Source: Pachypanchax playfairii (Eukaryota; Chordata; Actinopteri; Cyprinodontiformes; Aplocheilidae). From it: DNA of 64,000 bases. The translations under genes and the position numbers were made by a program. This document shows positions 36,601 through 48,260 of the stretch, piece by piece. The stretch covers positions 1,092,235 through 1,156,234 of the forward strand of contig SSNP01000136.1 of the NCBI GenBank assembly GCA_006937955.1, written 5' to 3'. The notes under the pieces are model-generated. The model did no database searches. It worked only from the letters and a program-made list of their open reading frames with translations, and was not told where the DNA came from. Position 1 is the stretch's first letter, and every line of letters begins with the position of its first letter.

Positions 36601-37540
36601 TAAGAAAAAAAAACACTTATGACTAAATTAAGATTAAATTAAGATCCTCTCAATGTGTTTGTATTAAATTAAAGATTGGACTTTAGCTGTATCTGAGGGA
36701 TAAATGGTCCTTTTTCTGTTTCTTGTATTTTTACAAAATCCCCAAGAGTATAAAATAAAAAATGAAGGTGTTTATTTTACCCTGTTGTACCATGTGAGAG
36801 TGAGATCAATCTTTCCATTATGTCTTATTAAGAACATTTTTCAAAATGCCATCCAACTCCTTGAGCGGTTGCAGCTGGAAATATCAGCATCAATATGCAA
36901 CGCCATATCATTAATTCTGTGTAGATTCTAAAATACCTTGTCTCATCTCATCAAAAATAATATTTGCCTAACTTTGAGTCTGGTGAGTTATACAAGGAGC
37001 AGTGCAGAGGGAGAAAACCATCATGAAATATGGTGAGAAAAGCAGCTTAAGGACTGATCTCAGAGTGGATTCCCCGTCAGCACAAATCTAAATATTTGTT
37101 GAATTCCCCAGTGACTCGGCCTCTCAACACTAGTTACTCAGTTATAATCAGCTCACCTGTTTGTCACTCAGTAATCTCCCCACCCCACATGCTGTATGTA
37201 GTATGCTTGGTCTGACTCTGTTTCTATCCACTCAGTTCACTTCTACCATGACTTTCCTGTTTCATCGAGTTCTTTTAATTATCCAGCTGCTTTAATGTTT
37301 CGTACTTTATTTTGCCATTATTACAAACATTAAGCTTTACTCTCGCTGCCTGGGAGTCTGCCCTTTTGGTTGATATTCTACACAACAAGTGATGCTTGCT
37401 GCAGTTTACTGTTCCCCTCATCTCTTCATCCAAGTTATGATGCTCATGATCAATAAAGTTATTTACCTGTTCTGATCAGGATTATAAGCATTTAAACATT
37501 TAATCTATACTTCAGTGAAGTACTTCTGTTTACTGTTTTT
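30635..37540. other. Intergenic DNA, no gene seen
   Basis: No frame shows recognisable protein similarity. It holds simple-sequence patches, notably a GA-rich run at about 33170-33215, C/G runs at 32873-32887, 34860 and 35055, and otherwise unique-looking sequence. Moderately conserved enhancers for kcnd2 may lie here, but this cannot be judged from one genome. Confidence 0.45.
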
Positions 37541-37925
37541 TCCATCCATCCATCCATCCATCCATCCATCCATCCATCCATCCATCCATCCATCCATCCA
37601 TCCATCCATCCATCCATCCATCCATCCATCCATCCATCCATCCATCCATCCATCCATCCATCCATCCAGGGTTCGTGGTGTTGTGTGCTTTTCTCCAGCA
37701 CTGGGAGAGAAGTGGGAGTCACACACAGAGACCAACATATAAACAAACAGACATTCACACACACCTAGAACCAAGTTAGAATCACCCTCATCTGTGGGAG
37801 GAAATTGAAAAACCTTAAGAAACCCCATGCATATAAACTCCATGCAGAAATGTCTCAGGAAGCAGTCAGACCCAGGACCTTCCTGCTGCAAGTCAACAAT
37901 GTTAACAACTGTGCCACGCTGTGAC
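37541..37925 (-). repeat. SINE with long (ATGG)n tail
   Basis: On the minus strand the tRNA-like head reads gtggcacagttgttaac (box A-like) and aaggtcctgggtctgac (box B-like), followed by the body ctgcatggagtttatatgca. It ends in a (CCAT)n tract, which is (ATGG)n on the minus strand, at 37541-37668, about 32 units. The Trp-Met-Asp-Gly repeat frames read from it are not genes. Confidence 0.65.
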
Positions 37926-40900
37926 CTACCTTTTATATTTGACAGTTGTCTTAAAGTGAAATGAGAGACATAAACAGGTAAAAAAAAAAGTGGAAATTAA
38001 TTAATCAGTGAGTAAAAGAGTTGCATTTTGCTGTCCCCATAAAGAGGTTTTTTTTATTTTTTATAAAAGCTGTTGACTTTTCCTTTGTGCTGATATTTCA
38101 CCCTGCACAAACAAGAGGAGCCTCACACAGAAAGGAAAGCATCGATCTGGCGACTCCAATCATAATACAACTACTTTTCCACAAGTTTACTTCCTGGCAT
38201 TCAGTCAGGACTTTATAAATCATTTTGGGTCATAAATCGTTCTACTGCTCATCCCCTTCTTGCTCTGCTGAGAGAAGGGAAACTTGAGTGTGCTATGCTA
38301 AGCTCGGCTATTTGTGTGTCGTCTGCTTCAGAGGCATCATCTGCCATCTGGCCTCAAAGTACAGGGGGCCACATGGTGGGAAAGCAAATGTCACCAGTCA
38401 GGCCAGCCAATGCCAAGTCCTGACAAATGACGTCATGAGAAGCCCACACTGTCACTGCCTAAACAAATAAGAGTCCAATCCCTTCATGACCCTTCCTTCA
38501 CCTTTCTGTTGGTTGCTTTTAATGATGGCAGCATTAATCTAGGAACCAAAGCTTGTACAAGACTACGCCTCCATGACGATGATTACTGAAATAATCTTAA
38601 AACAAGACACAAGAATATTATCTGTGGAGACTTTTAGTGTTTCAGAGAGATTGTTTGAAAGCAGTTCCCAGATTGGATAATGTCAGAATATCAGAGCCAA
38701 CAGCATGAAATCCTGTGACATTTAAATGACAGTCTGCCGAAATGGGAATAAAACTGATCACATGTGTCAAAACAAATATTATTTTGATAGTGTTGGGTCA
38801 TATTTTCTTTTATCTTTGACACTGTCCCTTGAGTTTAAGCATAACCTTGTCTCTAATTTAAGAGACTGAGGATGGACAATGAAGTTTGAATACGCCTGTA
38901 AATGTTCACTAAACCAGTTAAAGGTTTCAGCACTTGGTCATGGGGGGGGGCTTGTGATTTCACCAGTTAAAAGCATCATGTTTTAGATGCTTGCATTTGC
39001 TCAGCACCTCTGCCAATGCGTTTCAATATTTTAAACAATGCTCCATCCTTGCAGAGAATTACAGTTTCAGTGAGTAGTGGGCACCACGCTGCCTTTAGCT
39101 TTTAATTATACACAATGCAACAAGCACACACACTTTTTTTTTCTGCAGTGCAGCAAGGATGTAGGAAATAAAACAAGAGATTGAGGAAAAGTTCTGTTTG
39201 GTTTATCAGCCATGCTTTAAATGTTTCCAGCTGATGCGCTCACTCTTGTGCAGCCAAGGGACTCCCTGTGTTATGTGTATGTCTCAGAGCTCAACATGCT
39301 GCAGTGTGTGTGCTATAGGCACAAACACTCAGTGACAGACTCCTCCTTTTTCTTTTCTGCCAGATGACATGAGCTACTTTCCCTTTTAGATACAATAAAA
39401 AAGACTGCCTTCCCCTCCAGAAGTCATGTGACAGATGAGTTGGTCTTATGCATATATTCAAACAGGAAATTTGTAGCTTTGGCAGCCAGTAATGGTGATG
39501 GTTATATATGCCTTAACATATAGGAGTGTTTCTGGAGTCAGCAGAGGGTCATGTCACAAAAAATAATATAGAGGTAAAAACTATAGGAAGCACTGCAATA
39601 GTTTGCTTTCTGCAGTGATTAAATTACACATCATCCAAGCATTTCTGACAGGAATAAAACAAGTCACACCTTCCTTGAGCACCAGCTTCCCACTCCAGGC
39701 GACTCCCCTCCCTGCAGCTCACAGCACACCAACAGGCATATAAACAGCATAACACAGGGATACGTGTTTGTGTACACACTCACATGCACACGAGTCGGCA
39801 CAAACACACCAGCTGCCGTGTGCAATAAAGAACCATGAGGACCTACTCTATTTTACACATCCGCAGGGGGTCAATAACTCATTAGAGCCAAGGAAAGGCA
39901 GCGGCAGCTGAGGGAGATGACGTGGTGGGAGGTGGGCCGCTCGGCTGTGCCAGGCTGTTTCTGTTCACCTGCGGATATCGGCGAGGCTTTTTGTGAGGTC
40001 ACGAGGACGATTCATGACTTCATTAGCAGTATTTTATGAAACACACCAGGGTCTTTCAAAACTCTAAATGGGCTACCACATAGAAGGCACCTGTTTTATT
40101 CTTCTTCAACATCCTTTTATTTATTTGTTTATTTTTTCTTATTTCTGGGATTCTGGACTGTTATATATTAGTCTCAAGATGATCCTGTGAAAGTTCCTGA
40201 TGAAAATAAAGTTTATTAAGCTGTTAAAATAGATCTTTGTTCTCTAGCAACTCTTTGAAAAGCAGTGGTCACAGCTTTAGAAAGCATCGAAACAAGTATT
40301 TGTACTGTAGATGATTCATCATGCTATTTCTGCCCTTAACTTGGAGAGATTGTCTCAGTTATTTCTGAAATTGTCAAATTCTCCATGGATGAGCTGAATC
40401 AAAGCTGCCACCTTTTGCTTCTTCCTTAACTAGTCCTGGATCATCTCAAGTGAAAAGTCTTGTTTGTTTAATCACTTCAATCAACGAGTGAAACCCATCT
40501 AAATATAGAAAAGAGAAAACAGGCTGCAGCGTGGGCGCATTAGTGTACACAGTGGACAGTCTGCTGCTGTCTATGCATCAAAAAACTCTGCCTGTATGTG
40601 TGTGTGAGCCCACATGACTGTCTGAAGCCTCATCACATAGACAGTGTGTGTATTTATGGATATTTTTGTGTTTGTTTTGGGTGCTTGCTTTTGTGTTTCA
40701 ACACAGAGTACACTTAAGGACCTGTTTACAAAATCCATCCTGTTACACAACTCCAAAATCCCAAAAGGCTTTCGGAGTTAACTCAGTGGTCAAGTTAAGC
40801 ATCAGCACAATCTTTATCTGGACAGACAGATCAAGCTGTAGTATAATTGTTGATGCAGCGTTTAGTTCCCTTTTTCTCTTTAGATTCCTGTATTTGTGTT

Positions 40901-41897
40901 AGACCCAAGATTTAGGATTTCCAAATATGAATGGATTCATCACAGAAATCCTACTGCAGGTGTTCAACCTTGTTAAGGACACACGCTAATTATCTGATCC
41001 AAAGACTAAATCCATAAACACACAGAGGATGTAATTAAATCATATGTGCAGCTTTGCGACAACAGAATTCATCTGAAGTGACCTTGGAGCTCATCCTTGG
41101 AGATCAGAGTGTTCATAAAGTATGTCAGGGCCTCACATTGTGTCATTTAAAATTTTTTACCTATCAAATTACAGAACAGCATCCTTTTTTCTTCTTTTCT
41201 TTTTATAAAGGGTTAGGGTATAATATATAATTGAGGTTGTGCTTTTTACCAAAAAAAAACACCTGAAGGCAAATAGATAGTAAAATATATTTTTTTAAAT
41301 TCAAATTAATCTGCTTTTTTGTTTGAAATGAGACATATTGTGACAAATTGTTCTGTTTAAACTGCATCTGTGTGGTCTGGAAAAACTCTCTGCTGGTCTG
41401 CCATCAAGCTCAACGGGTGTTGCTTCTGTTTGGTGCCATTTGGCAACCGCTGGAATATTTAAATGCCCTGATGGATACATAGCCCCTGGGCCTAACTGCT
41501 CAAACTGAACACTGAGTGCACTCTGACATGCTCAGCACACACTAATGGGACTTCTGACAGTCCTATGCATTCATCCTACCTAAAAACATTTATAAAAATA
41601 AATGAATAGATAAATAAAACTCAGCACTGTGTCAGAGGGGACCAGAACCCTGGTGTGAATGTTCGGAGCTGTCTGAAGATCTGGAGCGTAAAAGGCCAAA
41701 GGTCTGACTGCAGCAGCATCTAATGTGTCTATCAGCAGCCAGTTATCCTGTCAAACTGTCCTGGGGCCAAACAGGGAGCTCCTTCCCACTCATTTGCTGC
41801 AAATTACAGTACTTTAAATAAGAGCAACAGCTGCAGTAGATTTTCTACACCTCATCTTGACTGACCATCCATTTTCACACAAGCCTCAGTAGCTGTT

Positions 41898-41900
<3 letters not shown>
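37926..41900. other. Intergenic DNA upstream of kcnd2, no gene seen
   Basis: No coding region is recognisable. There is a G-run near 38942-38950 and short AT-rich patches. The stretch lies 1.6-5.6 kb upstream of the kcnd2 start codon, so distal promoter elements are plausible but unidentified. Confidence 0.4.

Positions 41901-41936
<36 letters not shown>
41901..41936. repeat. (GT)n microsatellite
   Basis: About 18 uninterrupted GT units; a shorter tract follows at 42190-42208 and leads into a G-run. Confidence 0.95.
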
Positions 41937-41940
<4 letters not shown>

Positions 41941-42699
41941 TTAAGCATGAATATATGAAGTCCTGTTTAGCTGAACACAGTCTCTGAGGAAAATATGTTT
42001 GGAATCTGCAGCCAGGACTCTAACAGATTAGCCAGAAACAGATTGTCTCTGCAGTGCTGAAGGCTCTGGTGCTGTCCGTGGTACTGAAAAAGTCCAACTG
42101 TTAAAATAGAACCAAAAAACTTGGAGTAGTGTCAAATATTTGGAGCTGAAACCAATGTGTGCTATGCTTCCCAGTTGCTGTTAGAGGGTGTGTGTGTGTG
42201 TGTGTGTGGGGGGGTGCTCACACACCTTTCATTGATTATAGTTATTTTGGAAAATGTCAGTAGCTTGGTGAAACCCAATGATGCTGCTGACCTTTGAAGC
42301 TGTTCAACAATATTACAGAACAAAGCAGTTCAGGAAATCAATATTGATCATGATTTGTTGCGGATCTGGAAAACACATCCACCTTTATGAATGATGCAGT
42401 TTGGCTTGACTTGAGCAGTTTAAACAGGAGGGATTCTGTCAAAGAAAGAAGGCAGGAAAACTTAAAAGGACTTCATGTTCATGTTACAAACTGCAGTCAA
42501 CATTTTCTCCACCTAAAACGTGCTACAATCCATCAGATGTTTATATTAATGGTAATATATCCGTCTGTGCAGTTGGTGTTGACTCCTGCAGTGAAACGGG
42601 CGAAAACACACAAACACTTGAGGGTTTTGGAGATACCGCCTACTTCTGGGACCATCGTTACGCATAGAATAGTTCCCCACACAGCAGAGGAATTTCGAG

Positions 42700-42898
42700 G
42701 TGCAGATAGGACCACTCCTCTCTCTGCATGCGATTTTCTCTCGTCTTTCCACTGTCGGAGCTTGGTGGTGAGGAAAGGGGTGGGGGGTGGCGGGTGAGGA
42801 GGGTGGTCTTGCAGTCGACGAGAAGAACAGGAGTTTATTGAGGAGTAGCTGCAACGAGAGGGGGAGAAAGAGGGAGAGATGGAGAGAGCGAGCGAGTG

Positions 42899-42945
<47 letters not shown>

Positions 42946-43503
42946 TTCCACATGAGCCCTGCGGAGAAGAGAGGAAGGAAGGATTGCGCTCGGACAAATG
43001 ACCAGTCTCTGCTGAGAGTCCGCTGTTTGAATTGTTTAACTTGTTGATGCATCGTTTTAGCTCATTTTCCCTCTTTTTTAATCATCTGGCTGCAGTGAGT
43101 AATAGATGGCTGGTGGAATTGCAAGTCTTCTCTTCAGAGGATTGTACTGAACTCATTGTGGATGCAGTTCAATCCGCGGCATTCTTTACGGTGGGTCTTT
43201 TCCCCCTTGTACTTATTGAAAGAAAAAGAAAAAAACACCATTGCTCGTTGCTGATTTTGGGATCCAATTTATATTCTGCCGCAAAGTAGCATCTACTGAA
43301 CAGTTACTGTGGATGCTCAGAGCTGTGCGCAATAGAAGTAAATGTATTTGTGCTTTTTTTAAACATTCTGTGAAAACCGAAATGTTTTGGAATTTTACAA
43401 TCATCGGTGTCTTTATCTGCTCTTCCTCCTGCAGATGCTATTGATCTCCGATCCGTAGCACTGTGAAAAGCGGAGAAGGGTCGTATAAACACTACAGGTC
43501 AGC
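42700..43503 (+). promoter_or_regulatory. kcnd2: kcnd2 5' flank and probable 5' UTR
   Basis: The sequence leading to the kcnd2 start codon includes a long GA tract (42902-42941, with GA-rich sequence from about 42856). The start context AGCATGG has A at -3 and G at +4, a good vertebrate initiation context. No clear TATA box is visible; many vertebrate channel genes have TATA-less, GC-rich promoters and long 5' UTRs. The transcription start cannot be fixed. A possible acceptor (tcctcctgcag) at about 43434 could mark a 5' UTR intron, but no donor could be assigned. Confidence 0.4.
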
Positions 43504-44615
43504 ATGGCAGCAGGTGTAGCGGCATGGCTTCCCTTCGCCCGAGCGGCGGCCATAGGATGGATGCCCGTGGCGAGCACCCCGATGCCCATCCCTCCACAAG
43601 ACAAGAGGAAAGCCCAGGACGGGCTCATCATCCTCAACGTGAGTGGGACCAAGTTTCAGACGTGGCGAACCACTTTGGAGAGGTACCCGGACACTTTGCT
43701 CGGCAGCACGGAGAGAGACTTCTTCTTCCACGAGGAGACGAACGAGTACTTTTTCGACCGTGACCCCGACATCTTCAGACACATCCTCAATTTCTACCGC
43801 ACGGGGAAGCTGCACTATCCGCGCCAGGAGTGCATCTCCGCGTACGACGAGGAGCTCGCGTTCTTTGGCATAATCCCAGAGATCATCGGGGACTGCTGCT
43901 ATGAGGAGTACAAGGACCGGAGGCGCGAAAATGCAGAGAGGCTTCAGGATGACGAGGAGATGGACATGAACAATGACGTCACGCCGGTGAATCTGACGTT
44001 CCGGGAGTACCTGTGGCGGGCTTTTGAAAACCCTCACACCAGCACCTTAGCGCTGGTCTTCTACTATGTCACTGGATTCTTCATTGCCATATCAGTGATG
44101 GCCAACGTGGTGGAGACGGTTCCGTGCGGGACTTTGCCCAACAGGTCCAAGGAGGTTTCCTGCGGAGACCGATACGCGCTGGCCTTCTTTTGTTTGGACA
44201 CTGCGTGCGTCATGATCTTCACGGTCGAGTATCTCCTCCGCTTGATCGCCGCGCCCAGCCGCTGCAAGTTCATGAAGAGCGTGATGAGCGTCATTGACGT
44301 GGTCGCGATCATGCCTTACTACATCGGCTTGGTGATGACAGACAACGACCAGGTGAGCGGAGCTTTCGTCACCCTGAGAGTCTTCCGGGTCTTTCGGATT
44401 TTCAAGTTCTCCCGGCACTCTGCCGGGCTGCGCATCCTGGGCTACACCTTGAAGAGCTGCGCCTCCGAGCTGGGCTTCCTCCTCTTCTCCCTCACCATGG
44501 CCATCATCATCTTTGCTACGGTCATGTTTTATGCAGAGAAAGGCTCCACGGCCACCAAGTTCACCAGCATCCCCGCAGCGTTTTGGTACACCATAGTCAC
44601 CATGACAACACTGGG
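43504..44615 (+). CDS. kcnd2: Voltage-gated A-type K+ channel Kv4.2, first coding exon (remaining exons beyond the window)
   Basis: Kv4 channels carry rapidly inactivating somatodendritic and cardiac transient outward current and assemble as tetramers with KChIP and DPP partners. This exon encodes about 370 residues. The N terminus MAAGVAAWLPFARAAAIGWM is the KChIP-binding and inactivation segment. The T1 domain (about 41-145) has the Zn site H104-C110-C131-C132. S1 is at about 183-205, S2 226-247, S3 262-278 and S4 289-304 (R292, R295, R298, K301, R304). S5 lies near 324-345, and the pore helix ends WYTIVTMTTLG. It stops at the donor CTGGG|gtaggt inside the selectivity filter (TLG|YGD), the same junction as mammalian KCND2. 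Kv4.2 rather than Kv4.3 is favoured by DRDPDIFRHILNFY, SAYDEELAFFG, RRRENAERLQDD, ANVVETVPCG and SIPAAFWYT. The exon is CpG-rich with no internal stop. Confidence 0.95.
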
Positions 44616-47600
44616 GTAGGTGGCTGCATAAACTCCTCTAAACCTTTAAGCTATTAAAAATAACGAATCATGTCTTCAAATATGTTTTTGTATATGTAAA
44701 GTATCCTGGATGTGATTAAGAAGTTTACAGAATTGTAATTATGATGGTATAATTTAATTATCATAGTTTGCGCAAATTGTGTCTCCTCTGCTGATTGATG
44801 CGCTGCCACAGGTGGGCTTTGATTGGGTACATTAACGTCCTCGAGTTTCTTCTCAGCCAATCAGAGGGCGACAGAGGCCTCCCTGCGCATCAATGAGCCT
44901 TCTCCTCTTATTATATTGAAGGTCAAGCCTTGTCCCTGACCGTTTTCAAGGGTCTTTGTGGATCGGTTGTAAAGTTTAACACGCTGAACAGGGTCTCTCA
45001 CAGCGAGCGAGAGAGAGACAGAGAGACACACACACACAGATAGAGAGAGAGAGAGATGGAAGGCTCTTGTTACTAAACAAAGGATGGCTTATCACTGACT
45101 AAAAAAGTGCATTTTAAAGGCCAAAGCGATGTAAAGGCAGATTTTAGATTTTGCGCCAACTTAAATTGCACACACACACTCTTTTCTTCTCATTCATCCT
45201 CCTCATTTTTCTTCCAGTGAGGTAAATATTTGAATGTTAATTTCATGCCCATGAACAAAGTCAGCTGCTCTGTGTGCTGATGTAGCATAAAATAATTAAA
45301 CACAGTTAAGACGATTACATCACATTAATTCGTATTGATGAGCGCAGTCAGCCGCTCTGCTGCTCACTCTGAGTTCATCATATGATTATTATCATTACTA
45401 TTGTTGACATGATTCACTCTAGTTCAACCCTATGAAATAATGTGTTTCCTCAAACTTTTCCCTCTGAACTCATTTGGATTTTCTCTGTTTGTATTAACAA
45501 ACGACTCAATCACAATCTCAATCACATCCTTTTACATTTCTGCAGAAATATAGGCGACCAGTTGCTTCTTCACTCCTTCACTGCAGCAAATGTAAATCTG
45601 GAGCCCCTCGGTGTGTTTTTGCCTCCAATCCACAACCCCCTCCTTTCTCATGACACACAATTGAGGTCTTTCTTAAGATAATGGATTTACTTCAAAGGCT
45701 TATCGCTAATCAAACATGGAGAACAAATTGCCAGTGGATGTGTGCTTCTCTTCCCGTGTGTTTGTCTGCAGGTGTGTTTAAGATGTGAATAAGATGTGAG
45801 AATTGTAGTGCAAAATAACGTGAATGGGATTTTTTTTTCTGACTTTGTTGTGTTTTTGGTTTTAACGGATTTTCACAACACAAACAACATCCTTTCTTAT
45901 TTCTTTTGTCAGTCCTCACAGCTGCATTGACGCAGCTCAGGCTCCCTCAGCTCTGCAGGCAGCATGTGTAGTTTTTATTATAATAATCTCTGCTATTATT
46001 AAAAGGTGTTCATGCCAGCTTCTCCATATCTACTCTCTCTGTGACACTGAGTTAGAGGATGTTCTGTCCTCTTAATGGCACGTACAAATCTCCACTCCCC
46101 CATCACTTAATACAAGTCGAACTATGACTCGCCCTCGAAATGACCAGTGAGCATGTAATTAGTTAAACGCACGATCTGAAGCTGCCATCTCAAGTGCGTG
46201 GACATGCTTTCCATTTAGATTTAAAGCAGAGATGTAAGACGAGTTGTGTAAGAGGCTACATAATTTATCTTTGGGGAGCAGCAAAAGATATTGCTGGTTT
46301 CGGCTCTTTATTCCACCCCTTTGTGTTGCTCGAGATGGATTTTAAAAAGATGTTTTGTGTGCAAGAACAAAACTGAGATGTCCTTGGTAATGGGGACATC
46401 TCTGTCTCTCCATTGTGAGCCGTGGCAGCTGGCTGACAGATCTGCAACATGAACTCAAGCCTTCCAGTGGTGCAGAATGCTGCATAGTGGACCACCGGTG
46501 GAGAGGCTGAATACCGATCACTAAGAAACAAAATCGTCCTTTACTCGTGATCCATCAATGTCCCGAGGTTTGCTTTTAAAAAAATATACCTCATACAACC
46601 TGTGGAGCTGAATCATGCTCCTCATTGTGTGGGAAATATTTACAGCGCTCTTCTACTGTAACCTTCAATAGCTCATCTGATCTGATCAGAGGTGATGAGC
46701 TATTCTGGTTTGTTTCAAAGCCCAGCATGCAGGAAAATTGATCCACATCTAACAGTTTTTTTTTATTTAGATATGAATGAGCTGGTCTTTTCATTTAGAT
46801 GCAAACAAGCTCCCCAGAGACAAGCAGAGGAGCTAATAGCTGAAACCTGCACCTCAAGGCGAAGCATTTGATTTTATTCTGATACTTAATGATGCTTTAT
46901 GCCTGCACGGAATTGCGATGCCTGTCTTTCCACTAAACGTACATTTTCAATTTCCCGTACTCACACGCTGGGGAAGTAAAGACAGTGGCGAGCATTCTCC
47001 CCTGCTGATGGCCCATTGATTGTGCTTAAGCAGACGTGCAGACATTGGGAGAGCAGGGGCTCCTGTTCTGAGGCACTTGGCAGGCAGCCTGAATGAAGGG
47101 GAAGGGTGCCTGGAGACTGGTGGAGAATCAATAGCTCTGTGCAGCTGCGTGTCATGCCTCTGTGTGTCTTCTGCTCTGTGCCACCAAACACAGGACAAGA
47201 TCCACTTATCCCTCCCTATGTATCGAGCCTAATCTCTGCGGCTGCTTTTGGATACCCAACAAAGAGGAATCTGCCTCAGTCAGAACGGATCTGCGTACTT
47301 TTTTCAAGAAGTGGTTGACTGGTTGCTGAATGAGAATTTGGGATTTTTCTTTAATCTGTGTGCTGTTTTGCTTTGCAGCATCTCTGAAAACTGTGCTAAA
47401 GCATCATTATCTGACTTGATTTGATCGTGGCTTCATAAGGCAGCAATAGATTCTAATTTAAAGATAACATCGCTCTTTATTAGGCTGAAATCAGATATTT
47501 TCAGTGTTTTCACACTCTTATTTTCTCCAGATGATCCACACGGTCAGGGTGAATTAGCTGCAGAGAGAGTTTTTGGTGCTTCAGATCTTTTAAGTGATTT

Positions 47601-48060
47601 AAGGTGTAATGGAGTGCACCGCTGAGAGCAGCTGTGAAAACGGTGGAAGTCAAGCGCAACCCACAAGGGAAGAGGACTGGGAGGACAGGGTTTATTCTGG
47701 AACAGTGACACAGTTGTTCCTCTGCAACCACACAAACATGACTGTTGATAGACACGATGGGCCTCTGCTTCTGACAAGAACATCCTCGCTTCAGACAAAC
47801 ACACACACACACACACACCACCTACTTGAAGCCCTTATTTTACTCACACTCACATCTGCCTACACTGTAAAACTTTTGACTGTAAATTTTAGTGACTGAC
47901 ATCAGCTAAACCATGAAAACAGTGTATTTTTGGTGGATTTGCACAGTATGGAAGCCACATCTGAATCTAAAGTCTATTGTTTTCTGTGTTTATATAATTA
48001 TTAAACTACTAAATAGTACCTCTACTGCTGACTGTAGTAATAACCGGATGCTGGAGTCTT
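44616..48060 (+). other. kcnd2: Start of kcnd2 intron 1, no other gene seen
   Basis: Donor gtaggt at 44616. The first 450 nt contain purine and CA simple sequence (45003-45056); a (CA)n tract lies at 47801-47818. No frame is convincing. A long first intron right after the S1-pore exon is typical of Kv4 genes and may hold enhancers. Confidence 0.55.
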
Positions 48061-48069
48061 GTCAAAATC

Positions 48070-48260
48070 AGTATCAGTTTTATTTATAACGCATATTTTA
48101 AGACAATGACATTGAGCCAAAATGCTTTAAAAGCCAAGAAGTACAAACAACAACAGATAAATTATAGAATCTGAAGTCAGATAACAAGATAAAAACAATT
48201 AAAAGTTAAAAAATACAGCAAAATAAACACAAAAAGAATCAAGACTGCATAGATCATCAG
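48070..48260. repeat. Degenerate teleost interspersed repeat
   Basis: The stretch tatcagttttatttataacg, followed by gcatattttaagacaatgac and a block ending in gctttaaaagcc, resembles a common fish repeat (tttata..gcacattt..aaacaa..caaagtgctt). The assignment is from memory of the pattern, and the copy is worn. Confidence 0.35.

Noticed and set aside
37492..37891. Open frames encoding WMDG repeats (also 54534-54875)
   Set aside because: They are translations of (CATC)n microsatellite arrays at SINE tails, not genes.
42533..43052. Minus-strand frames of 154-168 codons upstream of kcnd2
   Set aside because: They run through the GA tract, giving Ser/Leu repeats, with no recognisable domain.
43492..44037. 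181-codon open frame antisense to the kcnd2 exon
   Set aside because: It is a shadow of a GC-rich conserved exon. The sense frame is unmistakably Kv4.2 and the antisense product resembles nothing.
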